Of a stretch of 57,343 nt of DNA, positions 8,955 to 17,082 are shown one piece after another. The position numbers were made by a program, and so were the translations under genes. The notes below the pieces were generated by a model that was not told where the DNA came from, did no database searches, and was given only the letters and a program-made list of their open reading frames with translations. The stretch spans positions 29,275 to 86,617 of the forward strand of contig JAGQUX010000007.1 in assembly GCA_020438215.1 (NCBI GenBank). The letters run 5' to 3'. Within the stretch, counting starts at the first letter, position 1; each line of letters opens with the position of its first letter. This stretch comes from Armatimonadota bacterium (GTDB lineage Bacteria; Armatimonadota; Fimbriimonadia; Fimbriimonadales; Fimbriimonadaceae).

Positions 8955-9002
8955 TCTAAACATCTGAGACGATTAAGTCAAGAATCGCGTCTCATCGAAT
9001 AC

Positions 9003-9041
9003 AAGGGTGGTGAAATTTCGATTTCGTCACCCTTCGTTTTT
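9003..9041 (+). terminator. Rho-independent terminator before mscL
   Basis: A 13-bp stem (9003-9015 with 9022-9034, including two G-U pairs) and a 6-base loop is followed by CGTTTTT. It lies between the 72-residue gene and the mscL ribosome site, so it separates the two transcription units or attenuates readthrough. Confidence 0.75.
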
Positions 9042-9055
9042 GAGGAAATTCTGTT

Positions 9056-9502
9056 ATGTCTATGATGTCTGAATTCAAAGAGTTCATCGCAAAAGGGAAT
9101 GTGATGGATCTCGCCGTTGGTGTGATTATTGGGGGTGCATTTGGCAAAATCGTTGACTCGCTGGTCAACGACGTCATCATGCCGCCCGTTGGGATGATCC
9201 TTGGCGGTATTGACTTCTCGAATATGCACCTTGTTATCAAAGCTGGTGCCGATGGAGCCCGCGATTTCCCGACCGTTGCTGCTGCTCAGGAGGCGGGCGC
9301 GGTCACCCTCAATTACGGGAACTTTATCAACAATGCAATCACGTTTCTGATTCTCGCATTTGTGATCTTCCAGATCGTACGAGCCTATAACAAGATGCGC
9401 TCAGCGATGGAAAAGCCGAAGGTAGAGGAAGAAGCGGCTCCAGCTGGCCCAACTCAAGAAGAGCTACTCACCGAAATCCGCGATTTGCTCAAAAAAGCTT
9501 AA
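9056..9502 (+). CDS. mscL: Large-conductance mechanosensitive channel MscL
   Basis: The 148-residue protein starts at ATG 9056 with GAGGA at a good distance. The N-terminus ([25 protein letters not shown]...) is the conserved MscL amphipathic helix and pore-lining first membrane segment; NDVIMPPVG closes the segment. A periplasmic loop is followed by the second membrane helix (about residues 93-113) and a charged C-terminal bundle helix ending [12 protein letters not shown]. MscL forms a homopentamer that opens under membrane tension to release solutes on hypo-osmotic shock. Length and motifs are normal for the family. Confidence 0.97.
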   Translation: MSMMSEFKEFIAKGNVMDLAVGVIIGGAFGKIVDSLVNDVIMPPVGMILGGIDFSNMHLVIKAGADGARDFPTVAAAQEAGAVTLNYGNFINNAITFLILAFVIFQIVRAYNKMRSAMEKPKVEEEAAPAGPTQEELLTEIRDLLKKA

Positions 9503-9517
9503 TCAACCCAGTCCTCC

Positions 9518-9556
9518 AATCCCCCTTTTCGCTCCGGCGAATGGGGGGATTTTTTT
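9518..9556 (+). terminator. Rho-independent terminator after mscL
   Basis: AATCCCCC (9518-9525) pairs with GGGGGATT (ending 9551), with an inner TTCGC/GCGAA stem (9528-9541) and TCCG loop, then a run of seven T. It starts 15 bases after the mscL stop. Confidence 0.9.
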
Positions 9557-9574
9557 GTCGCATAATCAAATCCA

Positions 9575-9718
9575 ATGAAGCCAGATTCTTCCAAAATCAT
9601 CGCCGTCCTGATTGCCTGCTTCGCCGCGATCGGTGCTCTGGCTTACATCACTTCGACTTCCATTGCTCCAAAAGCTGCCTCGAATGAATCGGTCGAATCT
9701 GATCAACAAACCCCGTAA
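9575..9718 (+). CDS. 47-residue single-span membrane protein
   Basis: ATG 9575 to TAA 9718 encodes a short protein with a polar N-terminus (MKPDSSK), one hydrophobic helix (about residues 8-24, including AVLIACFAAIGALAY) and a polar, acidic tail. It sits between the mscL terminator and the HDOD gene. No family was recognised. The clean N-in/C-out topology supports a real small membrane protein, but no strong ribosome site is visible. Confidence 0.45.
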   Translation: MKPDSSKIIAVLIACFAAIGALAYITSTSIAPKAASNESVESDQQTP

Positions 9719-9781
9719 CTTCGCCATCTAACCAAACCGCATCCCTGCCGAATATCAAACTTAAGATTCCGTTTCGGAGGG

Positions 9782-10651
9782 ATGATGTATTCGCGACCTA
9801 CTTACGATGAACTTTGGAGCTACTTTGGCTCCGCCGACAAGCTTCCCCAAGCCTCTGCTTCCCCACTACAACTTTCCAGCTTGCTTGATTCATCAGAAGC
9901 ATCGAATACAGAGATCGAAGCTCTGATCCAGAGTGATCCTGCTCTCACCGCCAGTATCCTGAAAGCGGCAAGCAGCGCGGCATATGGGCGTACCAAGCCG
10001 GTCACTACCATCCGCGAAGCGGTGATGGTCCTTGGCTTTCGAGCAATCCGTTATCTAGCGGTGGCTCTTTGGACGACTGCTCTCCTCACTGAAACTCAGC
10101 ACGACTCCCACTTTGATCCAAAGCGATTTGCTAACAATGGTGTGTTCATCGGCACGCTGGCTGCGAAGTTATTCAATCAAAGCGACGAAGCCAAAGCATC
10201 TGGTTGGACCACCGAAGAAATGTACGCCGCCGGAATCTTGAGCAATATTCCCATCGGACTGATTTCGCTCATGGCACCAGGGCTTTACAACGAACTTTAC
10301 ACCGTGGCGCAAGCAAAAGAATGCTCGCTGGAAGTAGTTTTCAATGCCATGTATGGCAAACCACTGAATAGTCTTGGCGTCCATGCAATGACTGTGCTCG
10401 GCATTCCCGAAGCATTCATTCATGCGCAAGGGCACCTAGATCATCCGGAATCCGCGGAAGAGATTGCCGCCCCGGTTCATATCTTGGCGTACTCCAAGCT
10501 CCAGGCGGATTATTGCGGCTTTGGCGTCAGCGATTGGGAGATCGAATTCAGTTCCAGCGATCCACTTTGGACAGACGATACAGATGTGCTGAGCACAGTG
10601 GATGCAATTGCTAAAAGCTTGAACCCAAAAGAACTGGAGAAGTCGGCGTAA
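9782..10651 (+). CDS. HDOD domain protein
   Basis: The 289-residue protein is covered over about residues 18-215 by an HDOD domain: LPQASASPLQLSSLLD at the start, then IEALIQSDPALTASILKAASSAAYG and IREAVMVLGFRAIRYLAV, the classic HDOD helices. HDOD proteins are relatives of HD phosphohydrolases that lack the catalytic HD residues and act as signalling adaptors, often linked to c-di-GMP, motility or stress. A GGAGG lies directly before two tandem ATGs (9782 and 9785); the second has the better spacing. No second domain such as EAL is attached. The gene appears to be a single transcription unit. Confidence 0.88.
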   Translation: MMYSRPTYDELWSYFGSADKLPQASASPLQLSSLLDSSEASNTEIEALIQSDPALTASILKAASSAAYGRTKPVTTIREAVMVLGFRAIRYLAVALWTTALLTETQHDSHFDPKRFANNGVFIGTLAAKLFNQSDEAKASGWTTEEMYAAGILSNIPIGLISLMAPGLYNELYTVAQAKECSLEVVFNAMYGKPLNSLGVHAMTVLGIPEAFIHAQGHLDHPESAEEIAAPVHILAYSKLQADYCGFGVSDWEIEFSSSDPLWTDDTDVLSTVDAIAKSLNPKELEKSA

Positions 10652-10685
10652 GAAAAAGAGCCTCCCGATTTCTCGGAAGACTCTT
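10651..10685 (-). terminator. Terminator for the subtilase gene (possibly bidirectional)
   Basis: An interrupted hairpin (10656-10667 with about 10672-10685, two internal mismatches, TTTC loop) lies between the convergent HDOD and subtilase genes. Read on the minus strand it is followed by TTTTT (10653-10657), so it most likely serves the subtilase transcript. Confidence 0.55.
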
Positions 10686-10706
10686 CATGTTAGGGCTCAA
10701 TCAGGC

Positions 10707-13700
10707 TTAGTCGCCGACCGCACCCATGTTCAGGGCAACAGCACGAACATCTCGGAAGTCGACCACAAGGTCGCCGTTGATGTCGGCACGTGCATCCCAT
10801 CGCGGGCTACCCGGTGTGGAACCAAGAGCCAATCGCGTGATGATCAGGTCATTACCAGTAACAGCATTATCGCCGTCGGCATCGCCAGGTGTGAGAATGT
10901 GACTCACTTGCCCCATGTTCTGGGCGATCACAACGCCATTGACGCGCTTCGCCAGATAGCCGTCGCACTTCACACGAACGTCGTATGTTCCGACTGTATC
11001 GGTAACGAACATGTAGGTTCCGGTTGCAACGGAGCCAGCAACTGTTGGGTTCACCGAGAAGTTCGCTGCAACGTTGTTGGTACCTGCATCTAGCACGTCT
11101 ACGTTCAGTGCACGGGTGCTGATATCACCGAGGAAGTTGTTGAGACCCACGTATCCTGGGAATGCAACGACTTCTTCACACGGCTCACCAAAGATGGTGA
11201 GGTCATCCAGATAGACACCATCGCGAACGACGGATCCATCGGAAGTGAGGCGGAACTTCACGCGGGCAAAGTCCACATTCGGCATACCGAAGGATTGAGC
11301 CACCCAGTTCGAACTAGATGAACCGTTGAGTGAGCCGAGCACGTTATAGTTCGCGCCAGCATCACCAGAAGCCATGACATACATGTAGTCATAGCCGCTT
11401 TCCAGGTTGTAATTCGCCATGAAGCTCATGGTTGGGTTGATGATGTTTCGGAGATCGTAATCTACCGTTCCCTCCAAGGAGGCATCTTCGTTATTCGCGT
11501 AGTTGCCACCGGGGCTATCAGACCAAGCTCGCGTTGGGCTGAAGGCATTCTCGCTTGAGAGCGCCCATGGGCTATCCGGAGCGAAGTCAGACGAACCTTC
11601 CATATCGTCGAACAAGACTTGCGCCATGCTCACAACACGGAAGTCATCCAGATAAACGCCATCGCGGTTGACGGAGCCATCGGATGTGAGTCGGAAGCGG
11701 AACTGCAGGGAGTCACCGTTGCTGGCATTAACGGCAACGTTTTGTTGTGACCAAGCCGTAGCAGAACCTGTCCAAGTCTTGACTTCGGAGTAAGTACCAC
11801 CATTGATAGATACTTCGAGTCGAAGATAGTCGTATCCGCTTTCCAGATCCATGGAAGCCATGAAGGTCAAGCTGACAGGGCCGGTAACAACCACAGGAGT
11901 GGATTGCACCAGGGCTTCATCAGCATTGCTTGCATAGTTTCCGCCTGGCGAGTCAGTCCAGCTGTTTGCTGGGCTGAACGAATTGCTATTAGTCACCGCC
12001 CATGTGGACGAACTTGCGAAGAGCGAACTGCCTTCGACATCGTCGTTCAGGACAGCTGGATTCGTGGCAAACGGTCCAAACGACTTCACGTTGGATCGGT
12101 TGCCAAGATTGTCAACCGCGCGTACGCCGATGTACTTCGGTGCCGCTGGCTCAACTCCATTAACAACGAAGTTGAATTCAGTGCCTGCAGGAGTAGAAGA
12201 GAAGACGTGCGGCATTGCTTGAGCAGAGCCGAAGTTTCCGTTATCGATTGGGCTGTCGCTCAATCGGACTTCGTAGTGAGAAGCTACGCCGCTCATTCCG
12301 TCGTCACCAGATGCGGTCATCCGGAATCCAGCCGCAGTCACACCGCGCTTGTTCACTGTGAGATTAGCGATGTCAGCCGGAGGAGTGTTGTCAATCTCTA
12401 ACGCATTGTTGAGATTGATTCGACCACCGGGAACAGTTGCCAAAAGGTTGGATGGCTTATCGGCTGTACTCACCATCAGGTCAATAACTTGCCGGGCAGA
12501 GAGCCCTGGATTCATCGATCGGACTACAGCAATTGTCGAAGCAGCATGCGGGCATGCCATCGAAGTGCCGCTGAACACCGAATATGTATTGCTCGGAGTC
12601 GTACTCAAAATATCCACACCCGGAGCAGCGATTTCCACTAGCGAACCGTAGTTCGAAAAACTTGCTTTGCCATCGTTGTGATCGGATGCAGCAACGAGAA
12701 CAACGTTATCGTGTGCCGCGCGCAAGCCTTGTCGTGGAGGGTTTTGAGCTCCGTTGTTTCCTGCAGAGTTACAGTAAACAACATCCGCCGCTTTTGCACG
12801 ACCTATAGCATCGGAAACAGCTTGAGTGTAGCCATCCAAGTTATAGCTAACCGAGATGACACTTGCGCCGTTTGCCCACGCATAGTCGATTGCATTTGCA
12901 AGAGCGGTCATCCATGCGGTTGCGCCACCATAAATTCGGAGACCCATGATGCGAACGTTCGGGCCAACACCAGTAATGCCGACGTTGTTATCGAATTCCG
13001 CACCAATCGTTCCTGCGGTGTGAGTCCCGTGGGAATCACCGGATGCAGGGAGCGGGCTGCTATCGCCGTCGCTGAAGTCCCAGCCAAGTACGTCATCAAT
13101 GAATCCATTGCTGTCGTCGTCGATGCCGTTACCTGGGATTTCGCCCGGGTTTTGCCACATACCACCAGCAAGATCGGGGTGATTGTAGTCAAATCCGTCG
13201 TCGCAGTCAGCAACTACGACTTCCGGGTGATTGAGAACGATGTCCCAAGCTTCGGGAGCATCAATATCTGCATCGAACGTTCCGCCCGTCTGACCCGTGT
13301 TGTTCAGACCCCAAAGCTCACTAAAACGAGTGTCGTTCGGGATGTAATCTCTTTCGAGCTTGACATCAAATTCTGCGTAGCGAATGGCCGGATTGCGTAA
13401 CAATGCACGCACGGCACTTTCGACAGTCAAACCCATGCGTTCAGACGCAGGAGTGATGTCGAGAATCATATGACGAGTTGGGTCTTGGCCTGGTCGGAGC
13501 GAAAGTCCGACTTGACGAGCTGCGAGTTCCCGAACCGCCGCTGTAGAGTTGGAATAGAAACCAACCACAACGTGGTCTTTGGAATAAACGGTCTTTGCTG
13601 GAAGCTTAAAAGGATCAACAATCCCTGGCCGAGCAGGAATATCAAGAGCACGTGTACCCGTGAAGTCCTGCGCCAGTGCTTGCCCACCCAGCATCGCTAC

Positions 13701-13754
13701 TGCGATAGCTGACAGCAAAATCCGGAATCGTCCGGATCGACACACACCTAGCAT
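10707..13754 (-). CDS. Secreted subtilisin-like serine protease with two MAM-like repeats and a C-terminal dockerin
   Basis: The 1015-residue protein has GGGAG eight bases before ATG 13754 and a signal peptide to about residue 29. A propeptide-like region precedes the S8 catalytic domain (about 145-440) with Asp185 (in DCDDGFD), His242 (in SHGTH), Asn333 and Ser398 (in GTSMACPH). A fibronectin-like segment follows. Two homologous ~140-residue beta modules (about 565-705 and 706-845) both carry SDSPGGNYA-, LESGYDY- and RLTSDGSV-like motifs, resembling MAM or immune-inhibitor-A C-terminal domains. The last 60 residues form a type I dockerin with two calcium loops (958-969 and 991-1002). It probably degrades extracellular protein, with the dockerin acting as an anchor or stabiliser. 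Confidence 0.92.
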   Translation of the reverse strand: MLGVCRSGRFRILLSAIAVAMLGGQALAQDFTGTRALDIPARPGIVDPFKLPAKTVYSKDHVVVGFYSNSTAAVRELAARQVGLSLRPGQDPTRHMILDITPASERMGLTVESAVRALLRNPAIRYAEFDVKLERDYIPNDTRFSELWGLNNTGQTGGTFDADIDAPEAWDIVLNHPEVVVADCDDGFDYNHPDLAGGMWQNPGEIPGNGIDDDSNGFIDDVLGWDFSDGDSSPLPASGDSHGTHTAGTIGAEFDNNVGITGVGPNVRIMGLRIYGGATAWMTALANAIDYAWANGASVISVSYNLDGYTQAVSDAIGRAKAADVVYCNSAGNNGAQNPPRQGLRAAHDNVVLVAASDHNDGKASFSNYGSLVEIAAPGVDILSTTPSNTYSVFSGTSMACPHAASTIAVVRSMNPGLSARQVIDLMVSTADKPSNLLATVPGGRINLNNALEIDNTPPADIANLTVNKRGVTAAGFRMTASGDDGMSGVASHYEVRLSDSPIDNGNFGSAQAMPHVFSSTPAGTEFNFVVNGVEPAAPKYIGVRAVDNLGNRSNVKSFGPFATNPAVLNDDVEGSSLFASSSTWAVTNSNSFSPANSWTDSPGGNYASNADEALVQSTPVVVTGPVSLTFMASMDLESGYDYLRLEVSINGGTYSEVKTWTGSATAWSQQNVAVNASNGDSLQFRFRLTSDGSVNRDGVYLDDFRVVSMAQVLFDDMEGSSDFAPDSPWALSSENAFSPTRAWSDSPGGNYANNEDASLEGTVDYDLRNIINPTMSFMANYNLESGYDYMYVMASGDAGANYNVLGSLNGSSSSNWVAQSFGMPNVDFARVKFRLTSDGSVVRDGVYLDDLTIFGEPCEEVVAFPGYVGLNNFLGDISTRALNVDVLDAGTNNVAANFSVNPTVAGSVATGTYMFVTDTVGTYDVRVKCDGYLAKRVNGVVIAQNMGQVSHILTPGDADGDNAVTGNDLIITRLALGSTPGSPRWDARADINGDLVVDFRDVRAVALNMGAVGD

Positions 13755-13941
13755 AAGTAAATCTCCCGACCAACAATTGGCCGAACTTTACTAGGCTACC
13801 AATTCTTGCTACTGCCAGGCAAATTATTTAGTATCAACCCGCAAAATTGGCAGGTGAGCAAAAACCTCTCAATATTCGTGAGCATTGTTCCAACAATTGA
13901 ACCAGGCCACTTCTGCACTGACCACGGCCAGGATCATAGCT

Positions 13942-14550
13942 ATGACGGAATACAAAAAGGTTGGCGATCTTCTCGTTGAAGCCGAGATCATCACCACGGA
14001 ACAGCGAGACGAAGCACTTCTCGCACAAAAAGAAAGTAAAAGCCGATTCGGTGAGATCATCGTCGCGCTGGGCTACGCATCAGAAGAACAAGTGGTTGAA
14101 TGTCTGGCAGCGCAGTACGACTTCCCATTGGCAGACCTTGAGAATCTGAATCCTTCGGATGAAGCGCTCAAGCTCATTTCCCCAACATTCGCGCTTTCTC
14201 GGCTCGTTTTGCCGTTCAAAGTCACCGAATCCTTCCTTTTCTGCGTGATCTCCGATCCGCTGGATATTGAAGGGACTGACTTCCTCACCAAAGCGCTCGA
14301 CAAACGAATTTCTCTTCAACTTGCTCCCGCGAGCCAGCTTTTCGAAGCAATCATGATTCACTACGGTCTGCCCGGCGCAGCGCAACGTGAAAAGCGACAG
14401 CAAGAACTGAAGAAGGCCCTTACCGCCGTTGAAAAGTCGACCGGAACCACCAAGAAGCGAGTGATCAAGGTGCACGATCAAAACGATCGTGCTGAGCTTC
14501 TTGATTCAATTGACACTTTCGACGAACCCAATTACAAAACAGGAACCTAA
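13942..14550 (+). CDS. GspE N-terminal-domain (MshEN-like) protein without ATPase domain
   Basis: ATG 13942 is preferred over 13885 because family homology begins at KKVGDLLVEAEI. Residues 5-57 hold two tandem 24-residue motifs of the MshEN c-di-GMP-binding type. The second (from RFGEIIVALG, 36-45) fits the consensus; the first has Lys for Arg and Glu for the motif glycine. Residues 60-142 form the second GspE-N subdomain (LISPTFALSRLVLPF...). The final 60 residues are charged. Normally this domain heads a type II secretion or pilus ATPase; here it stands alone and is coupled, three bases apart, to a MinD/FlhG-like ATPase. A c-di-GMP sensor controlling that ATPase is an inference. Confidence 0.82.
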   Translation: MTEYKKVGDLLVEAEIITTEQRDEALLAQKESKSRFGEIIVALGYASEEQVVECLAAQYDFPLADLENLNPSDEALKLISPTFALSRLVLPFKVTESFLFCVISDPLDIEGTDFLTKALDKRISLQLAPASQLFEAIMIHYGLPGAAQREKRQQELKKALTAVEKSTGTTKKRVIKVHDQNDRAELLDSIDTFDEPNYKTGT

Positions 14551-14553
14551 TCA

Positions 14554-15312
14554 ATGCTGACCGTAGCCATTACCAGTGGAAAAGGAGGCGTTGGCAAGAC
14601 AACGTTTTCAGCGAATCTTGCCGCCGCGCTCAAACAAATGGGCGAGCGAACGCTCGTGTTCGATGCCGATTTGCAGCTCGCCAACCTCGATGTTGTGCTT
14701 GGCATCAACCCAGAATTCACACTGCAACATGTGGTTGCGGGCAAAAAAGGTCTCCGCGATATCATTACCACTGGCCCGGGAGGCGTTGATGCCGTCGCAG
14801 GTGCCAGCGGAATCCCGGCTTTGATGTCGGCTGGCCCCAAGCGCATGGGAACCTTTATTCCGGAACTTGTGCGCTTGGAGCGAGACTACGATGTTCTCAT
14901 GTTTGACACCGCGGCTGGGCTGGACAATCGCGTGATTACCTTCATGAAATTGAGTCATGAAGTGATCATCGTTTGCACGCCTGACCCGACTAGCATCACC
15001 GACGCTTACGCAACGATCAAGACGATCTGCCGCCGCGATCCGGATGCACGAGTTCGCATCGTCTTCAACATGGCGCATCCGCTGGAAGCCGAAAAGCTCT
15101 TTGCTAAGCTTGAAAAAATTGTTTGGCAGTATCTGAACAAGAATATTGAGCTCCTGGGCTCAGTCCGATACGACCGTGAGGCGATCGCTTGTGGACGTAA
15201 GCGAAAACTCTTTGTTCTCGAACATCCAGACAGTGAAGCCACCGAGGATATCATCGCGATTGGGCGACGATTGAAAGCCGGCGTGCAAAAGACTGCCCTC
15301 TGGGCAAGCTAA
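14554..15312 (+). CDS. MinD/FlhG-like P-loop ATPase
   Basis: The 252-residue protein has the deviant Walker [11 protein letters not shown] (8-17), the switch I-like VFDADLQLANLDVVLG and Walker B VLMFDTAAGL, all typical of the MinD/ParA/FlhG group. An AGGA sequence precedes ATG 14554. No C-terminal amphipathic membrane helix of the MinD kind is evident, and no FlhF or min partner is nearby, so FlhG/YlxH-like is a better label than MinD. It probably dimerises on ATP and positions or counts a surface machine. The upstream GspE-N gene suggests a pilus or secretion link. A paralogue with the same type of partner lies at 41886-42737. Confidence 0.88.
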   Translation: MLTVAITSGKGGVGKTTFSANLAAALKQMGERTLVFDADLQLANLDVVLGINPEFTLQHVVAGKKGLRDIITTGPGGVDAVAGASGIPALMSAGPKRMGTFIPELVRLERDYDVLMFDTAAGLDNRVITFMKLSHEVIIVCTPDPTSITDAYATIKTICRRDPDARVRIVFNMAHPLEAEKLFAKLEKIVWQYLNKNIELLGSVRYDREAIACGRKRKLFVLEHPDSEATEDIIAIGRRLKAGVQKTALWAS

Positions 15313-15544
15313 CCAACCAGACTTTAGGGCCCAGTAAATTGACCAGGTCATTGCCAAGTCAAGAACTGCGGCCCATATTTTGTACTTCGTTAACAGTGAT
15401 CGCGTACGTTTTAGGTAGCCGATTCCCGGTATCATTGAACTGGTGGGGAAAACTCCATCATCTGTTTTTCTTTGGTGACTCTGTTTCACCAGTTGAGCAA
15501 GAACCGGACAAGATCGCAAAGGACAAAACGATCAGGAGACGGAC

Positions 15545-16243
15545 TTGAAACAAGGACTAACCCAAGGCAAGCTATTGCAGGCTCAGATTCAAGAACAAAG
15601 CGAAACAAAAGAGCCGAATCAACGCAAGCCACGATACGAAGATCGCTCATACAAAGTGATGAAGCGCATTTTTGATATTGTGCTCGCGTCCGTTGGGTTG
15701 CTTGTCCTCTTCCCTGTTTATCTCATCATCGCCATTCTCGTAATGGTTGATAACGGCTTCCCGATCTTCTTCAAGCACGAGCGGGTTGGTCAGCATAACA
15801 GCCGCTTTTATGTCTTCAAATTCCGGAGCATGCGCCGTGATGCTGAAAAGATTCTCCACGAGAACCCAGAGCTTTTGAAGCAGTACAAGGAAGGTTTCAA
15901 GATCACAGATGATCCGCGACTTCTCCGCATTGGGAAGTTCATCCGGGAAACCAGCCTCGACGAACTCCCGCAACTTCTGAACGTTGTTCGCGGTGAGATG
16001 AGCCTGGTCGGACCGCGCCCAATCATTGAAATGGAAATCGATCGATACAACGGAATCGAAACATATTTCCGAATGAAGCCCGGTTGTGCCGGAATCTGGC
16101 AGTGCAGTGGCCGATCTGAAGTCGATTATGAAACCCGACTTGCCATGAATCAGCAATACTATGAAACAGCGTCGATTCGACGTGACATCGTAATTCTCGC
16201 GAAAACCGTCTGGTCGGTTCTCAAGCGCGAAGGGGCGATGTAA
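15545..16243 (+). CDS. Bacterial sugar transferase (polyprenyl-phosphate glycosyl-1-phosphate transferase)
   Basis: AGGAG lies seven bases before TTG 15545, which supports this non-ATG start; the 232-residue product then has a polar 38-residue leader. A membrane hairpin (about 42-67) is followed by the conserved catalytic core: RVGQHNSRFYVFKFRSM, then SLDELPQLLNVVRGEMSLVGPRP and the PGCAGIWQCSGRS region. This is a minimal WcaJ/WbaP C-terminal-type enzyme without the large N-terminal membrane domain. It should start exopolysaccharide or O-antigen units by moving a sugar-1-phosphate to undecaprenyl phosphate. It heads an operon with two nucleotide-sugar enzymes. Confidence 0.93.
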   Translation: MKQGLTQGKLLQAQIQEQSETKEPNQRKPRYEDRSYKVMKRIFDIVLASVGLLVLFPVYLIIAILVMVDNGFPIFFKHERVGQHNSRFYVFKFRSMRRDAEKILHENPELLKQYKEGFKITDDPRLLRIGKFIRETSLDELPQLLNVVRGEMSLVGPRPIIEMEIDRYNGIETYFRMKPGCAGIWQCSGRSEVDYETRLAMNQQYYETASIRRDIVILAKTVWSVLKREGAM

Positions 16244-16254
16244 CCACACCACCT

Positions 16255-17082
16255 ATGTCACTCACACCAGAACGAGCTCGCCAAATCTTAGTAGTTGGGC
16301 GAAACAGTTTCATCGCGAACGCTTTGTTCGATACAGATCGGAGCCTTCCTTGGCGAACTATTGGTCACTCTGATCCCATTGACGATTCCACACTTGAAGG
16401 GATTGATACGGTGATCAACTTTGCTCTCCACCCGGATCTTCGTCGCGGTGAGTACGATAGTGCAAAGGATCTGGATTTCCAAATCGCCATGAAAATCCGC
16501 GATAAGGACATCCGGTACGTTCTTGTTTCCAGCCGAAAGGTCTACGATGCCGAGCACCAGTGGAATGTCAAAGAAGGAGACAATCTGGAACCCGACGCTC
16601 CTTACGGCATGAACAAAGCAATCACCGAGAAAAAGCTCTCCGCAATCCTCCACGATAAGCTTTCCATCCTCCGTGTGGCAAACATCGTAGGATACGAGGT
16701 GCCTCGATCGAGGGGCTCGTTTATGGCGATGATGCTCGGTGGCCTGAAGGAAGAAGATACGATCACGCTGGATGTCAATCCGAGCGTGAGACGCGATTTT
16801 GTCAGTGCTCCCAAAGCAGGCGAAGCACTGGCACGATTCTTGAACAATCCCCAACCAGGAATCTTCAATTTTGGTTCAGGACATGCTGTAGCGATGGGGG
16901 ACATCGCTCATGCTTTGATCGAAGGATTCGGTCGCGGCAAAATCAATGTCATCAACGATCGCGTACACGATGAGTTCGTTTTGAATACTGAAAAGTTTTC
17001 GGGAACTTACGGCGAAGTTGAAACGCCTGAATCACTGTTGACCTATTGCAAGGAACTAGGAAAGAGACATGCAACCCAATAA
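16255..17082 (+). CDS. NAD-dependent epimerase/dehydratase (extended SDR)
   Basis: The 275-residue protein has a Rossmann start ILVVGRNSFIANAL (11-24), an NFAL segment, VSSRKVYD (91-98) and the catalytic-type YGMNK (117-121, Tyr and Lys spaced as in the SDR YxxxK pair). The usual GxxGxxG is altered to G-x-x-S-x-x-A, so the cofactor grip differs from the norm. It lies 12 bases after the sugar transferase and overlaps the next gene by 14 bases, so it acts in the same nucleotide-sugar pathway, perhaps as a reductase or epimerase after the RfbB step. The exact substrate cannot be read from sequence. Confidence 0.85.
   Translation: MSLTPERARQILVVGRNSFIANALFDTDRSLPWRTIGHSDPIDDSTLEGIDTVINFALHPDLRRGEYDSAKDLDFQIAMKIRDKDIRYVLVSSRKVYDAEHQWNVKEGDNLEPDAPYGMNKAITEKKLSAILHDKLSILRVANIVGYEVPRSRGSFMAMMLGGLKEEDTITLDVNPSVRRDFVSAPKAGEALARFLNNPQPGIFNFGSGHAVAMGDIAHALIEGFGRGKINVINDRVHDEFVLNTEKFSGTYGEVETPESLLTYCKELGKRHATQ

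Noticed and set aside
15313-15544. Possible riboswitch (for example c-di-GMP class) upstream of the sugar transferase
   Set aside because: The 231-base gap was scanned for GEMM-type or other known aptamer cores, and none was recognisable. Only the AGGAG ribosome site is supported.
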